31,093 bases of DNA from a virus. Numbering within the stretch: the stretch's first letter is position 1; each line of letters starts with the position of its first letter. Made by a program: the position numbers and the translations under genes. Location: IMG/VR virus record IMGVR_UViG_3300030389_002468, positions 1 through 31,093 of that record. One strand, 5' to 3'. This document shows positions 13,245 to 21,472 of the stretch, one piece after another. The notes under the pieces were generated by a model. The model saw nothing but the letters and a program-made list of their open reading frames with translations. It searched no databases and was not told where the DNA came from.

Positions 13245-13438
13245 CTGCCACTTCTTCTCATTGCGATCCTGTGAGCTTGACCGAATGTCCGCTTTCTTTT
13301 TCCACCAGCACCACTCATCAATCTAGCCATAGTTCGCATATGCTTTAGTGTGTGATGTTTTGCGTGACCTCTCATAGTCTTTTGCTGTCTAGGAGTTAGG
13401 CCTTTTATAATATTTTTAATTGAGGCTACTTTAACCAT
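13241..13438 (-). CDS. Small basic protein (65 aa), LTPRQQKTMRGHAKHHT-type
   Basis: This His/Lys/Arg-rich protein reads SIKNIIKGLTPRQQKTMRGH then AKHHTLKHMRTMARLMSGAG and TFGQAHRIAMRRSGR. I recall the LTPRQ...HSKHHT...M..LM pattern from marine phage microproteins of unknown function. Both ends are fused to neighbours (TAATG upstream, ATGA downstream). The several histidines could bind metal. Confidence 0.62.
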   Translation of the reverse strand: MVKVASIKNIIKGLTPRQQKTMRGHAKHHTLKHMRTMARLMSGAGGKRKRTFGQAHRIAMRRSGR

Positions 13439-13512
13439 TATCTTTTCTTTTTACCTTTTTTCTTTTTTTTCTTTTTTTTTGGTTTCATACCACCTCCGTA
13501 ATGATAGGGCAT
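13438..13512 (-). CDS. Poly-lysine microprotein (24 aa)
   Basis: This frame runs from the ATG at 13510-13512 and starts MPYHYGGGMKP, followed by eight lysines in a row, Gly and a KKKR end. TAATG fusions link it to both neighbours. The codons for GGG contain GGAGGTGG, which is a strong Shine-Dalgarno for the internal ATG at 13486-13488. A 16-residue version is therefore also likely to be made. Confidence 0.55.
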   Translation of the reverse strand: MPYHYGGGMKPKKKKKKKKGKKKR

Positions 13513-13604
13513 TATTTCCTCGCTTTCTTTTTTTTCTTTTGTTTTTTTAGAATAGCTTTTTGTAAAGCCATTGGTAATTTTTTTTGTTTTTTAGTAAGTG
13601 CCAT
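13512..13604 (-). CDS. Lysine-rich microprotein (30 aa)
   Basis: This frame starts MALTKKQKKLPMALQKAILK and ends in a lysine-rich tail with ARK. Its ATG overlaps the M15 peptidase stop (TAATG at 13602-13606) and its stop overlaps the next start. It is the first of a run of basic microproteins after the endolysin. The function is unknown. Confidence 0.55.
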   Translation of the reverse strand: MALTKKQKKLPMALQKAILKKQKKKKKARK

Positions 13605-14086
13605 TATTCTACTACCTTTCCACCTGACCATTTCATTTCAGGTAATCCGTTTGTATATTTTTTTCCGTCAAAGGTCAAAACTTGTTTTCTATTAGAACCC
13701 TCAACAAAGCTACAATGAACCCAACCCTTTTGATCATCATCAGGACAATAATATTCTAATATAAGTTGATCGAAGTCACAATTAGCTTCTATAAAATATG
13801 CCACCTGTATATTTGCAACACCAATCACCTCAAAATCGACTGCCTCCCCTTTGGTGTGTTGACTAGTAGATTTTGATCCTATTGCCTCGCAAAGTTCAGG
13901 GCTTCTATATCCTGAAGTGACTATTACAGGCTTATCGTATTTGACTCTAACCTTTTCTAAAACTCCATAACAAACATCAGTTAAATTTTTTATTTCACCT
14001 GATCCTGCTTTATTTTTAATACCTAATCTTTGAGCTGTTTGAGACTTTTCAAATTCTTCTAATTTAAAATGTTTTGATAGTTGCAT
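13604..14086 (-). CDS. Endolysin, peptidase M15 (D-Ala-D-Ala carboxypeptidase type)
   Basis: This 160-residue zinc peptidase should cut peptidoglycan cross-links at lysis. The M15_3 motifs are complete: VTSGYRSPELCEAIG, then SQHTKGEAVDFE with zinc ligands His77 and Asp84, and WVHCSF with His124. No signal peptide is visible, so release should depend on the holin. AGGAGA precedes the ATG. It lies directly after the fibre genes and before the basic microprotein run. Confidence 0.92.
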   Translation of the reverse strand: MQLSKHFKLEEFEKSQTAQRLGIKNKAGSGEIKNLTDVCYGVLEKVRVKYDKPVIVTSGYRSPELCEAIGSKSTSQHTKGEAVDFEVIGVANIQVAYFIEANCDFDQLILEYYCPDDDQKGWVHCSFVEGSNRKQVLTFDGKKYTNGLPEMKWSGGKVVE

Positions 14087-14094
14087 TAAATCTC

Positions 14095-14391
14095 CTATTC
14101 TTTAGGATATTTGTCCTTTATTGCTTTAATAGTTTTTTTCCAACCAGCTACTCCATTATGATAAATGTCGTCAAGTTGATCTTCTATTGTGGGATATTCT
14201 TCTTTTCTATCTCTTTGATATTGGTTATTATCATATTCAGTTTGTAATTCTGTTTGTTTATCTAAAATTTGTTTTTTTGTAATATTTGTTGGATTACCAT
14301 CACTCCATTTGATTCTATCGATATCATTATCTAATACAGTTACTTGTGCATCAGGTTTTATTTTTAATATACTTTCAATAATAGTTATCAT
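14095..14391 (-). CDS. Tail-fibre assembly/XkdW-like protein
   Basis: This 98-residue protein has the pattern RKEEYPTIEDQLDDIYHNGV then GWKKTIKAIKDKYPK, typical of small proteins encoded just after tail fibres (XkdW-like or tail-fibre chaperone-like). It probably helps fold or attach the fibre encoded immediately upstream, with which it shares an ATGA overlap (14388-14391). Confidence 0.72.
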   Translation of the reverse strand: MITIIESILKIKPDAQVTVLDNDIDRIKWSDGNPTNITKKQILDKQTELQTEYDNNQYQRDRKEEYPTIEDQLDDIYHNGVAGWKKTIKAIKDKYPKE

Positions 14392-15413
14392 GCACTTATC
14401 TCCAAAGCAGTTATATTTGATTTAACATTTTGATACATAGCTGCACCACTACCACCATTTACTCTTCTTTGAAATTCATAAGTTATAGCTGATGTTGTTG
14501 ATGGTGAATCTAAAGCATGAATCATAACATTAGATATATGTACAGTATCTCCTCTAAAGTGTGAAAGACCCATAGAACTATCGCCAATGTTAGTATTTGA
14601 ACCACCACTTATTTGTCTTTCAATAGTAAAATAAACAAAATGTCCGTTTGTATCTATTAGTCCTGTTGTATGTGCCATAATTAGAATTTTTGATGATGAA
14701 GATGATGGTGTGATAGTTACATTTAAACCTGTATCTGTAAAAGATGTTTCTGAACCTTGGGATGCAGTTGAACTTGTGCCTGTAACAGCTTGTAAAACTT
14801 TACCACCACCAGCATCAGCAAAACTTAGATTTCCTGAGTTGTCAGTTTTTAAAAATTTATCAGTCGCTGGAGCAGTAGATGGAAAAGTTAAAGTGTAAGA
14901 TTGACCAGCACTATGAGGTGGTGATTTTAATTTTATTCCGTGTGAATTTGCTCTGCAATTTAATTGTATATAACCATCATTACTTCCACCATCGCCTTTG
15001 ACTTCTACACCAGCAGTTGAATCAGAAATAAAATTAACTTTTGCTTTTGTAACTGCATCGTCAACTATCTTTGCAGTTTGTACTGCGTTATCTTGAAGTT
15101 TAGCAGTTGAAATTGTGTTGTCGCTTGGAGTTCCTACTGAAAGCACATCACCTAAAACTAAAATAAAGTTTATAACATCACCTGTACTTAAAGCTGACGC
15201 AAATGTGATTGTAGAACCTGAAACTGTAAATGAATCTGTTGGTGCTTGGATAACTCCGTTAAGTGAAACTATAAATTGATTAACATTGTCATAGTTTGTA
15301 AAATTAGAACTGCCACTTTGCATAGTGTAAGCTGCTTGACCATTGACTACACTTATTGCATCTAGTTTTACAAAGTTTCCGAAAGCTGGTTGTTTTCCTA
15401 TATATCTAGTCAT
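14388..15413 (-). CDS. Tail fibre / receptor-binding protein
   Basis: This 341-residue, Ser/Thr/Gly-rich structural protein begins with a module widespread in phage fibres (RYIGKQPAFGNFVKLDAI, then QFIVSLNGVIQAPTDSFTV). It then has a linker of short repeats (ISTAKLQDNAVQTAKIVDDA), a central beta-rich part with FLKTDNSGNLSF, and a C-terminal part starting near KVLQAVTGT that resembles phage fibre head domains. It is likely to contact the host surface. No catalytic motif was seen. Confidence 0.78.
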   Translation of the reverse strand: MTRYIGKQPAFGNFVKLDAISVVNGQAAYTMQSGSSNFTNYDNVNQFIVSLNGVIQAPTDSFTVSGSTITFASALSTGDVINFILVLGDVLSVGTPSDNTISTAKLQDNAVQTAKIVDDAVTKAKVNFISDSTAGVEVKGDGGSNDGYIQLNCRANSHGIKLKSPPHSAGQSYTLTFPSTAPATDKFLKTDNSGNLSFADAGGGKVLQAVTGTSSTASQGSETSFTDTGLNVTITPSSSSSKILIMAHTTGLIDTNGHFVYFTIERQISGGSNTNIGDSSMGLSHFRGDTVHISNVMIHALDSPSTTSAITYEFQRRVNGGSGAAMYQNVKSNITALEISA

Positions 15414-15415
15414 AA

Positions 15416-16660
15416 TTAATATTGAAGTGCTACTCCTGTTATTCTTGCCTCTTTACTACCACTTGCCTGATTTGCAAATTCTATTTTATACTTTAATTGT
15501 GTTCCAGCAGTAACAGTAACATCTGAAACTGAGGCAACTTTTGTTGTACTATCTAAGTCGCCATTATCCACTAAAGTTGCTGTTGTGTAATTTGAGCCGT
15601 TGTCAGCAGATAATTTTAAAACAATATCAGAATTAAGAGCATTAGTTCCAGCATTGTTTTTATAAGTTATTACAGCACCCATTTTTGTAGTTGATGAAGC
15701 AGTAATTGCTACTCCCTCAAACGAACCTGTGGCATTGTTTATAGAATAGACTAACTGTTCTGTTGGTGGAGTAAAAGAAGTTCCGTTAGGATAACGACAA
15801 ATGTTTGATAGTCTAATGTCGTCATAATATCCTGATACTTTTGACTCGTTACCACCAACAAAACTTCTTCCGAATTGAATACTTGAATAATCATCATCTA
15901 AAGTTCCTGAGCCAACTGATGCACTTCCACCCTGTACTCCATTTACATACAATCTTATATTCGTTCCATCTCTTACAAACGCATAATGATTAAATTGAGA
16001 CGTGGGATTTGTAGTAGATACTCCATTTACATAATAATCAGTTCCACCAACATTGGTGTCAAAATTTACTGCTCCAAAAGTACTGTTAAAATATGTTCTA
16101 AAATCTTCAACATTACTTGCATGATCTGATTTTCCAAATAAAGTCCTATAAGAACCTGAACCACCTATTCCGTAAAACCATAACTCTATTGTAAAATCAC
16201 CACTATAAGCATCACCAAATAAATCACCTGTTGCTGGAACTAAAACTAAATATTCGTCATTTGATAGTTGTAAAGAATTACTGCCATATTTTTTTGTAGA
16301 ACTATTTAAAGTTCCACTTCCACCACCAATAGATGCACTATAACTATCTGCGTCTGCACCCACTATTCCAGCGACAGAACTTTCAAATGTTAATAATATT
16401 TTTGTATTAGGGTCAGTTTGAACAGTAGAGACATATTCATCAGCATTTCTTATACAGTTCGTCAGATTAGTAACCCCTGTTGAATCTTGAAAAACATCGT
16501 AAGATGAAGATGTGCTATTTTGTTTTGCTAAGTTTTGATTGGCAAAAACTCTTAATCCTAATCTTGCTACATCTACTTTTAAATCAGGGTCAGAACCTAA
16601 TCCACTTGGTAAAGCTGTAACACTTGTTAATGCGTTGTTATTTAATTTAATTATCGCCAT
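15416..16660 (-). CDS. Virion adhesion protein with LamG (concanavalin A-like) domain
   Basis: This 414-residue protein has a fibre-type N-terminus (IIKLNNNALTSVTALPSG). A LamG-type lectin/glucanase fold spans about 110-310 (KYGSNSLQLSNDEYLVL, DFTIELWFYG, FNHYAFVRDGTNIRLYVNG, YYDDIRLSNICRYP). The C-terminal beta-domain has DNGSNYTTATLVDNGDLDS. LamG domains bind carbohydrate or proteins, suggesting host glycan binding. The N- and C-terminal parts resemble the neighbouring 397-residue protein while the middle differs. Confidence 0.8.
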   Translation of the reverse strand: MAIIKLNNNALTSVTALPSGLGSDPDLKVDVARLGLRVFANQNLAKQNSTSSSYDVFQDSTGVTNLTNCIRNADEYVSTVQTDPNTKILLTFESSVAGIVGADADSYSASIGGGSGTLNSSTKKYGSNSLQLSNDEYLVLVPATGDLFGDAYSGDFTIELWFYGIGGSGSYRTLFGKSDHASNVEDFRTYFNSTFGAVNFDTNVGGTDYYVNGVSTTNPTSQFNHYAFVRDGTNIRLYVNGVQGGSASVGSGTLDDDYSSIQFGRSFVGGNESKVSGYYDDIRLSNICRYPNGTSFTPPTEQLVYSINNATGSFEGVAITASSTTKMGAVITYKNNAGTNALNSDIVLKLSADNGSNYTTATLVDNGDLDSTTKVASVSDVTVTAGTQLKYKIEFANQASGSKEARITGVALQY

Positions 16661-16661
16661 A

Positions 16662-17855
16662 TTATTTCCACCCTAAACTTACTGCTCTTACTTTTGTTAT
16701 TTTTGAAGAACCTTGATTAAATGATTGAATTTTATATCTCATTGATGTTCCACTTGGTTGTGAGGATATATCAACATCATGTGCAACAATTATTTTTTGA
16801 TTGCTTCCATATGTTCCCTCATCAACTAATGTAACTTCTGTGTAGTTAGAACCATTATCTCTTGAAATATATCCTTTGATGTCAGTATTTAATGTAGCTG
16901 TTCCAAGATTATTTTCCATAATAAAAATTAAACTTGATGAAGTTGGAACACTTGAGGCAGTTGTTGCTGTTGAAATTAATGTAAAGTTAGTTGCCGAAGT
17001 TAATGCTTCTTCATAAAATTCTGCTTCCCCCATAAAATGAGTTCTATTTCCAGCAGTAGAACTAGATTTTAAACCAATCCAATGATATTGAAATAATCCA
17101 CTTCCTGTAGTTGTGCTTGTTACTTCATCGCTAAAACTTCTTCCATTAAAAGCAGAACTTATAGTACCTAAAGCAGTTGCAGTTGATGTATCATTTACAT
17201 TGTTTCCATATAATTGAATTTGCATTCCACCATTACTTATTGCATCGTTATTGGTTGAACTCCACGCTTCATTACTTGTTGAGTGTATTTTAATTTTTGT
17301 TATTGATTTTGCATTTCCTGTTCCCCAATTTTTTCCAATAAATGAAATCTCGCTAGCAGTTTTGTTAGCACTTGCAGCCGAACTTGCGTATCCTGGATGG
17401 TCTGTTCCATCAAAAGCAGCAGTTAATCCACCTTGCTCTGTCATATCACCTATTGGTGTTCCAACTCCATCACCAACTAGAGTTTCTGCTCCATCAAATG
17501 AGAATGTTCCTGATACTACTCCACCACTAATAAACTCACCTGTTGAAGCTGATGTATCTATTCCTGTATTATCAACAAACTCATCAATGACGTTATCTTG
17601 TAAGCTATACTTTGCAATACTTCCATTTATCTGAGTTTTAAAACCTAACAATGCAAGATTAGTTTGAATTTGGTTATCATCAAAAGTTGATGCGTGTTGT
17701 GTTACAGAACTTGCACTTATTCTTGCGTCTGCTAACGTTCCGCTTCCGATACGGCTAGCGTCCATAACTCCTGATGTAATTTTTGATGCTGGTAAGTCAG
17801 GAATATCACTAACTGCTAGAGGAACTGACGTTGGAACTCTACCTATATAAGCCAT
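16662..17855 (-). CDS. Tail-fibre-like protein, paralogue of the LamG protein with a different core
   Basis: This 397-residue protein starts with a fibre-tip module (AYIGRVPTSVPLAVSDIPDL) and a short-repeat linker (SKITSGVMDASRIGSGTLAD). The middle (about 120-290) includes TAAFDGTDHPGYASSA and KSITKIKIHSTSNEAW, which resembles a discoidin/F5-8-type carbohydrate-binding fold. The C-terminus has DNGSNYTEVTLVDEGTYGS, close to the same segment of the LamG protein. TAATG links it to the upstream gene. Confidence 0.72.
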   Translation of the reverse strand: MAYIGRVPTSVPLAVSDIPDLPASKITSGVMDASRIGSGTLADARISASSVTQHASTFDDNQIQTNLALLGFKTQINGSIAKYSLQDNVIDEFVDNTGIDTSASTGEFISGGVVSGTFSFDGAETLVGDGVGTPIGDMTEQGGLTAAFDGTDHPGYASSAASANKTASEISFIGKNWGTGNAKSITKIKIHSTSNEAWSSTNNDAISNGGMQIQLYGNNVNDTSTATALGTISSAFNGRSFSDEVTSTTTGSGLFQYHWIGLKSSSTAGNRTHFMGEAEFYEEALTSATNFTLISTATTASSVPTSSSLIFIMENNLGTATLNTDIKGYISRDNGSNYTEVTLVDEGTYGSNQKIIVAHDVDISSQPSGTSMRYKIQSFNQGSSKITKVRAVSLGWK

Positions 17856-18175
17856 TACGATACCTGTGTTAATAATTGCAACGCAACTGTAAGATTACCT
17901 GAAGAATCATCTGATTGTGCCTGTATTTTATCAGACGTATTTAAAACGATCTTAGGTATTTCTAATGACGAACCACTTGGTAAAGGAACTGTGTTTAAAA
18001 TCGTGAAAGCAGTTGTTGAACCATTATCATATTTTTTAAGAGTTACGTTTATTGACGTTCCCCCTGTATTACATAATGTTCCAGCAATTACTAAAGACTT
18101 TGAACTAGCAGTTACTATATCCGTTAAGCTGTTATTAGATATTGCTACTGTTGCATCATCAAAATTGTTTGCCAT
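17855..18175 (-). CDS. Small virion structural protein (fibre-associated)
   Basis: This 106-residue, Thr/Ser/Asn-rich protein has an all-beta look (SKSLVIAGTLCNTGGTSINV then VTLKKYDNGSTTAFTILNTV). It is similar in style to small tail-associated proteins placed between the tip protein and the fibres. No specific role is recognised. Confidence 0.6.
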   Translation of the reverse strand: MANNFDDATVAISNNSLTDIVTASSKSLVIAGTLCNTGGTSINVTLKKYDNGSTTAFTILNTVPLPSGSSLEIPKIVLNTSDKIQAQSDDSSGNLTVALQLLTQVS

Positions 18176-18178
18176 ATT

Positions 18179-18496
18179 TTAACTTCCTAAAGCCACCGCA
18201 AATGGAATAGCATTTGGGTCAGCTTCTGTTATTGTTCCTGTTACGGACATATTACTTGTTATTGCGTTTGATGAAATGTCTATTTCAAATAACTCTACGT
18301 TATCTGTTCCGTCATTTAGTTTTACTTTAAGTTTTCCTGACGTACCTGAATCCACCCATAATGTGCCTTGTGCAACAGATGATGGTGCAGATGATCCTAG
18401 ATTGCTAGTATTAATAGCTGCTAGAATATTATTGAGTTCAGTTCTAAATGAAGCAAAACCCTGATTGTCTAAAGTATAATCTGAAACTTGTGCCAT
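18179..18496 (-). CDS. Tail-fibre N-terminal-like protein
   Basis: This 105-residue protein reads SDYTLDNQGFASFRTELNNI then LAAINTSNLGSSAPSSVAQG and TLWVDSGTSGKLKVKLNDG. The motif (SDYTxDNQ...AP...LWVD...LK) is common at the start of phage tail-fibre proteins. Here it forms a free-standing small protein, so it may be a fibre adaptor or the remnant of a longer fibre. Confidence 0.68.
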   Translation of the reverse strand: MAQVSDYTLDNQGFASFRTELNNILAAINTSNLGSSAPSSVAQGTLWVDSGTSGKLKVKLNDGTDNVELFEIDISSNAITSNMSVTGTITEADPNAIPFAVALGS

Positions 18497-18518
18497 ATGT
18501 CTTTTTACTCCTATTCAA

Positions 18519-19316
18519 TTAAGATTTCAAGCCATGTCCTACTGCTTGAAAATCAAAAGTTCTTGATATCCCTGTATTACTACTATTAAAAAACCTAATT
18601 GTAAAACCATTTTTAGATTTTGATGTTATTGTGAAAAAATCACCTGTTGCCATTCCTTGTGCTGCAACACCTATTGATGGGGTTGCAAAAAAACCATTTG
18701 TAAACGTTATATCTGTTCCTGAAGCTGATGAAACTATATCTTCACCTGACTCAGTTCTTTTTTCAAAATTAACGGAAAACTTAAGGTCGTGAACCTTTGC
18801 TCTTACTTTATTATCCTCAGATGTAATTCTACATCTAAACTTAAAAAATCTACCTTTTATAGTGCTTTGTTGTGCTATTTTTTGAAAGCTAGTTATATTC
18901 GCTAAATCTGAGTCATCCGCACCCACTTGTATTTCAGCACCGCATTGTATTTCACTTGATCCATCAAAAGGTGCTTTTGCATCCTCAAATAAGGAAGCTC
19001 CTCTTCCTGAGTCAAATAGATCGTATTCATCCTCACTACTCATACCCAATATAGCTCCTAAACTTACATCATATATAGCATCTAACGATAAAGTATTTGA
19101 AAATGTATAAAAACCCTCACTAACAATATTACCATTAAAATTAGTAGGATTTGTTGATTGGTTTGTTCCTCCTAAATCAAACAAACCTTCAGCAGATTCT
19201 ATATTTCCAACTCCATCATCAAAGTCAGTTATAGTATCAAGTATTAATACTTTTCTTGCTGCGTTGTCCGTTGATATTGCAACGTTACTATCTCTTGTTC
19301 CTAAAAAATTTGCCAT
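18519..19316 (-). CDS. Tail protein adjacent to the tip (central fibre or tip accessory)
   Basis: This 265-residue protein follows the J-like tip gene with a TAATG overlap. It has an N-terminal FLGTRDSNVAIS module, a beta-rich middle, and a C-terminal segment TDITFTNGFFATPSIGVAAQ then FFTITSKSKNGFTIRFFNSS that resembles H-type-lectin/fibre trimer domains. It is probably part of the tail tip. The precise role is not known. Confidence 0.65.
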   Translation of the reverse strand: MANFLGTRDSNVAISTDNAARKVLILDTITDFDDGVGNIESAEGLFDLGGTNQSTNPTNFNGNIVSEGFYTFSNTLSLDAIYDVSLGAILGMSSEDEYDLFDSGRGASLFEDAKAPFDGSSEIQCGAEIQVGADDSDLANITSFQKIAQQSTIKGRFFKFRCRITSEDNKVRAKVHDLKFSVNFEKRTESGEDIVSSASGTDITFTNGFFATPSIGVAAQGMATGDFFTITSKSKNGFTIRFFNSSNTGISRTFDFQAVGHGLKS

Positions 19317-21472
19317 TATTCACTAAATACCTGTGTTTGTTTAAAGTTTGCTTGTCCGCTTATATTAGTTGATACAAATGATGCGTTAGCACTTGTATTA
19401 CCTAATTTATCTACCGCTTTTATACAAAATGTTCCTGTAGCAAAATTAACAACCGCACTATTAGATTTTCTTCTAACGACCTTTGCTAAAGGTGTGCTTT
19501 CGTTCCAAGTTGCTCCGCTTGTCACATTTTGAAATCTTATCTCATACCAAGATATATCAAGATCTAGAACAGGTGTCCATGAAAGTTCCATTTGATTTGA
19601 TCCAACTAAAGATACAGATAAATCAGTTACATCACTTGGTATTTCTGTTGCACCGACTATTTTTCTTGTTGCTGATGTATAAGTACTTGAAACTCCAAAG
19701 CTGTTAATAGCTTTAACTCTTACATCATAGTTAATATCATCAACCACGTTTAATAGTTCATGATTTAACTGTGAACCTGTAGATATAATTTTAAAATTAG
19801 ACTCTGTGCTTTTTTTGGCCTCTACTTGATAGTTTTGAACAAATTGATCTGTTGAAGCTCCTATAAGTATATTTAATCTTGTAATAGTAATTCCATCTGC
19901 ATATTCAATAAGTTCATCAGATAGAGTTATTGATGCAGGTGGTTGAATAGTAAATGGATCAGGAAGAGTAGTTGCAGGTGTACTAGCAACCTGACCTTTA
20001 GTAGCAAATGTATAAAAGCTATCTTGATGCTCTACTAAAGTTAAACCTATGGTATAATCCTCGTTAAAAACCATTGATAAAACTCGAAAGGCTTTTGATG
20101 AAAAACCTAGACTGGATAATGTTATATTTACTATGTCTCCTATGTGTAATTCATATGCTTTAAAACCTGCTGTGATATTAAGACCTAAAGACTCTCTGCT
20201 TCTTCTAAGTATAATTTCAGACATCTCCTCCGCCTGATACGGACTTGTTATAGTCTTAAAGTCAAATTTTCCTTCTAGTAAGAAACCACCATCAGCAGTT
20301 TTCATTGTTGCGTGTTGATCTGAACTAGGTAAACTTGAATCATCTGTTGGTGGAAAGGTCACTTGATCCGCTTGAAAATTACGATCAGGATTAATAAAGG
20401 TTGCTATCACTCTGTTGTATTTAGAATTTTTAGTTGGCGATGCTAAAGCATATCCTCCTATAATATCATCCTCACCCAAAGATACTGACGCAGATCCTGT
20501 TGTTTCTATAACTAATCTGTATTTACCTTGTACATAAGGAAGATAACCTCGACATCCTCTTAAAATATCTCTTACGTTATCTATTACTTTTCTTGAAGTA
20601 TCTATCACTGCATTTGTATCAAATATATTTATATCGCTTCCTCCTGAAAAAGGAGTGACTTGAGTTACACAGACTTGTGATGCATCATAAAAACTTTGTA
20701 AATCTATATCTGAAGTTGCTATACCCTTTCCATATCTTTCGTTTCTTAAATAGTCTAATAAACAAAAAGCAGGGTTAGTTGAAAAAGATGCTGTTTGCTC
20801 TGATAAGTTTGCTGCTAGTGTAACAACCTTTTTACCTTTGATTTTAGCTTGTACTTGAGGGATGCCACCAAATACATCTGCATTCCATTTAAATTTAAGA
20901 GCTAAATAACAGATCCCTGATAGTTTGTGGTTAGATCCCCAGCTAGATAATGTTGATAAAAGACTTGATGCTGATTGGCCATCAGTTCCAAAGTGAGGTT
21001 CTATTGTAATATAACTAACGGCATCTTTGTAAAAATTAGAATCTGAACTAGCAACGGATCTTTGTGTATTATCTGTTAAAGCACCATCAAATGTAACTAC
21101 CTTATCGTCTACTCTTATTTCCTCAATTGAATTTATCTCACCTTCACTAAGCACTAAAGCTACATATAAAAACTCGTTATCATTGCCTGAGGTTTCTATA
21201 AAAACCCTTGTTCCTCCGACAAGTCTTTCGCCATATATTACTGGTATTGATGCATTGTTAGATTGTTTGTTTACTAAAATACCACGTTCTGTTTCCTCAA
21301 AATCATTAGTTCCAAAGTCAGGAACTTCAGGTTTTTTTGATCTACTAAATAACCAACCTATTGCAAAAATACCTAGAGCAACATATGGGTTAAAACCTTT
21401 GCCACTAAATATATTAACTGCACTTAATACAGGTTGAACTACCTCAACAGCTTTTTTAACTGCACCACCCAT
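19316..21472 (-). CDS. Tail tip / host-specificity protein (lambda J-like)
   Basis: This 718-residue protein has the J/tip-attachment layout. A hydrophobic N-terminal segment with FNPYVALGIFAIGWLFSRSK is followed by hub domains with PVIYGERLVGGTRVFIETSG and LSEGEINSIEEIRVDDKVV. The tail-associated domain (YGKGIATSDIDLQSFY) comes next, then two fibronectin-III-like domains (VQNYQVEAKKSTESNF; LSWTPVLDLDISWYEIRFQN). It would form the tip that contacts the receptor. It is shorter than lambda J (about 1,130 residues). TAATG overlaps connect both sides. Confidence 0.85.
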   Translation of the reverse strand: MGGAVKKAVEVVQPVLSAVNIFSGKGFNPYVALGIFAIGWLFSRSKKPEVPDFGTNDFEETERGILVNKQSNNASIPVIYGERLVGGTRVFIETSGNDNEFLYVALVLSEGEINSIEEIRVDDKVVTFDGALTDNTQRSVASSDSNFYKDAVSYITIEPHFGTDGQSASSLLSTLSSWGSNHKLSGICYLALKFKWNADVFGGIPQVQAKIKGKKVVTLAANLSEQTASFSTNPAFCLLDYLRNERYGKGIATSDIDLQSFYDASQVCVTQVTPFSGGSDINIFDTNAVIDTSRKVIDNVRDILRGCRGYLPYVQGKYRLVIETTGSASVSLGEDDIIGGYALASPTKNSKYNRVIATFINPDRNFQADQVTFPPTDDSSLPSSDQHATMKTADGGFLLEGKFDFKTITSPYQAEEMSEIILRRSRESLGLNITAGFKAYELHIGDIVNITLSSLGFSSKAFRVLSMVFNEDYTIGLTLVEHQDSFYTFATKGQVASTPATTLPDPFTIQPPASITLSDELIEYADGITITRLNILIGASTDQFVQNYQVEAKKSTESNFKIISTGSQLNHELLNVVDDINYDVRVKAINSFGVSSTYTSATRKIVGATEIPSDVTDLSVSLVGSNQMELSWTPVLDLDISWYEIRFQNVTSGATWNESTPLAKVVRRKSNSAVVNFATGTFCIKAVDKLGNTSANASFVSTNISGQANFKQTQVFSE

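Noticed and set aside
17251-17634. 127-residue + strand frame opposite a tail-fibre gene
   Set aside because: It is a shadow frame over a recognisable fibre protein with no supporting context; the same applies to other + strand frames in the tail module.
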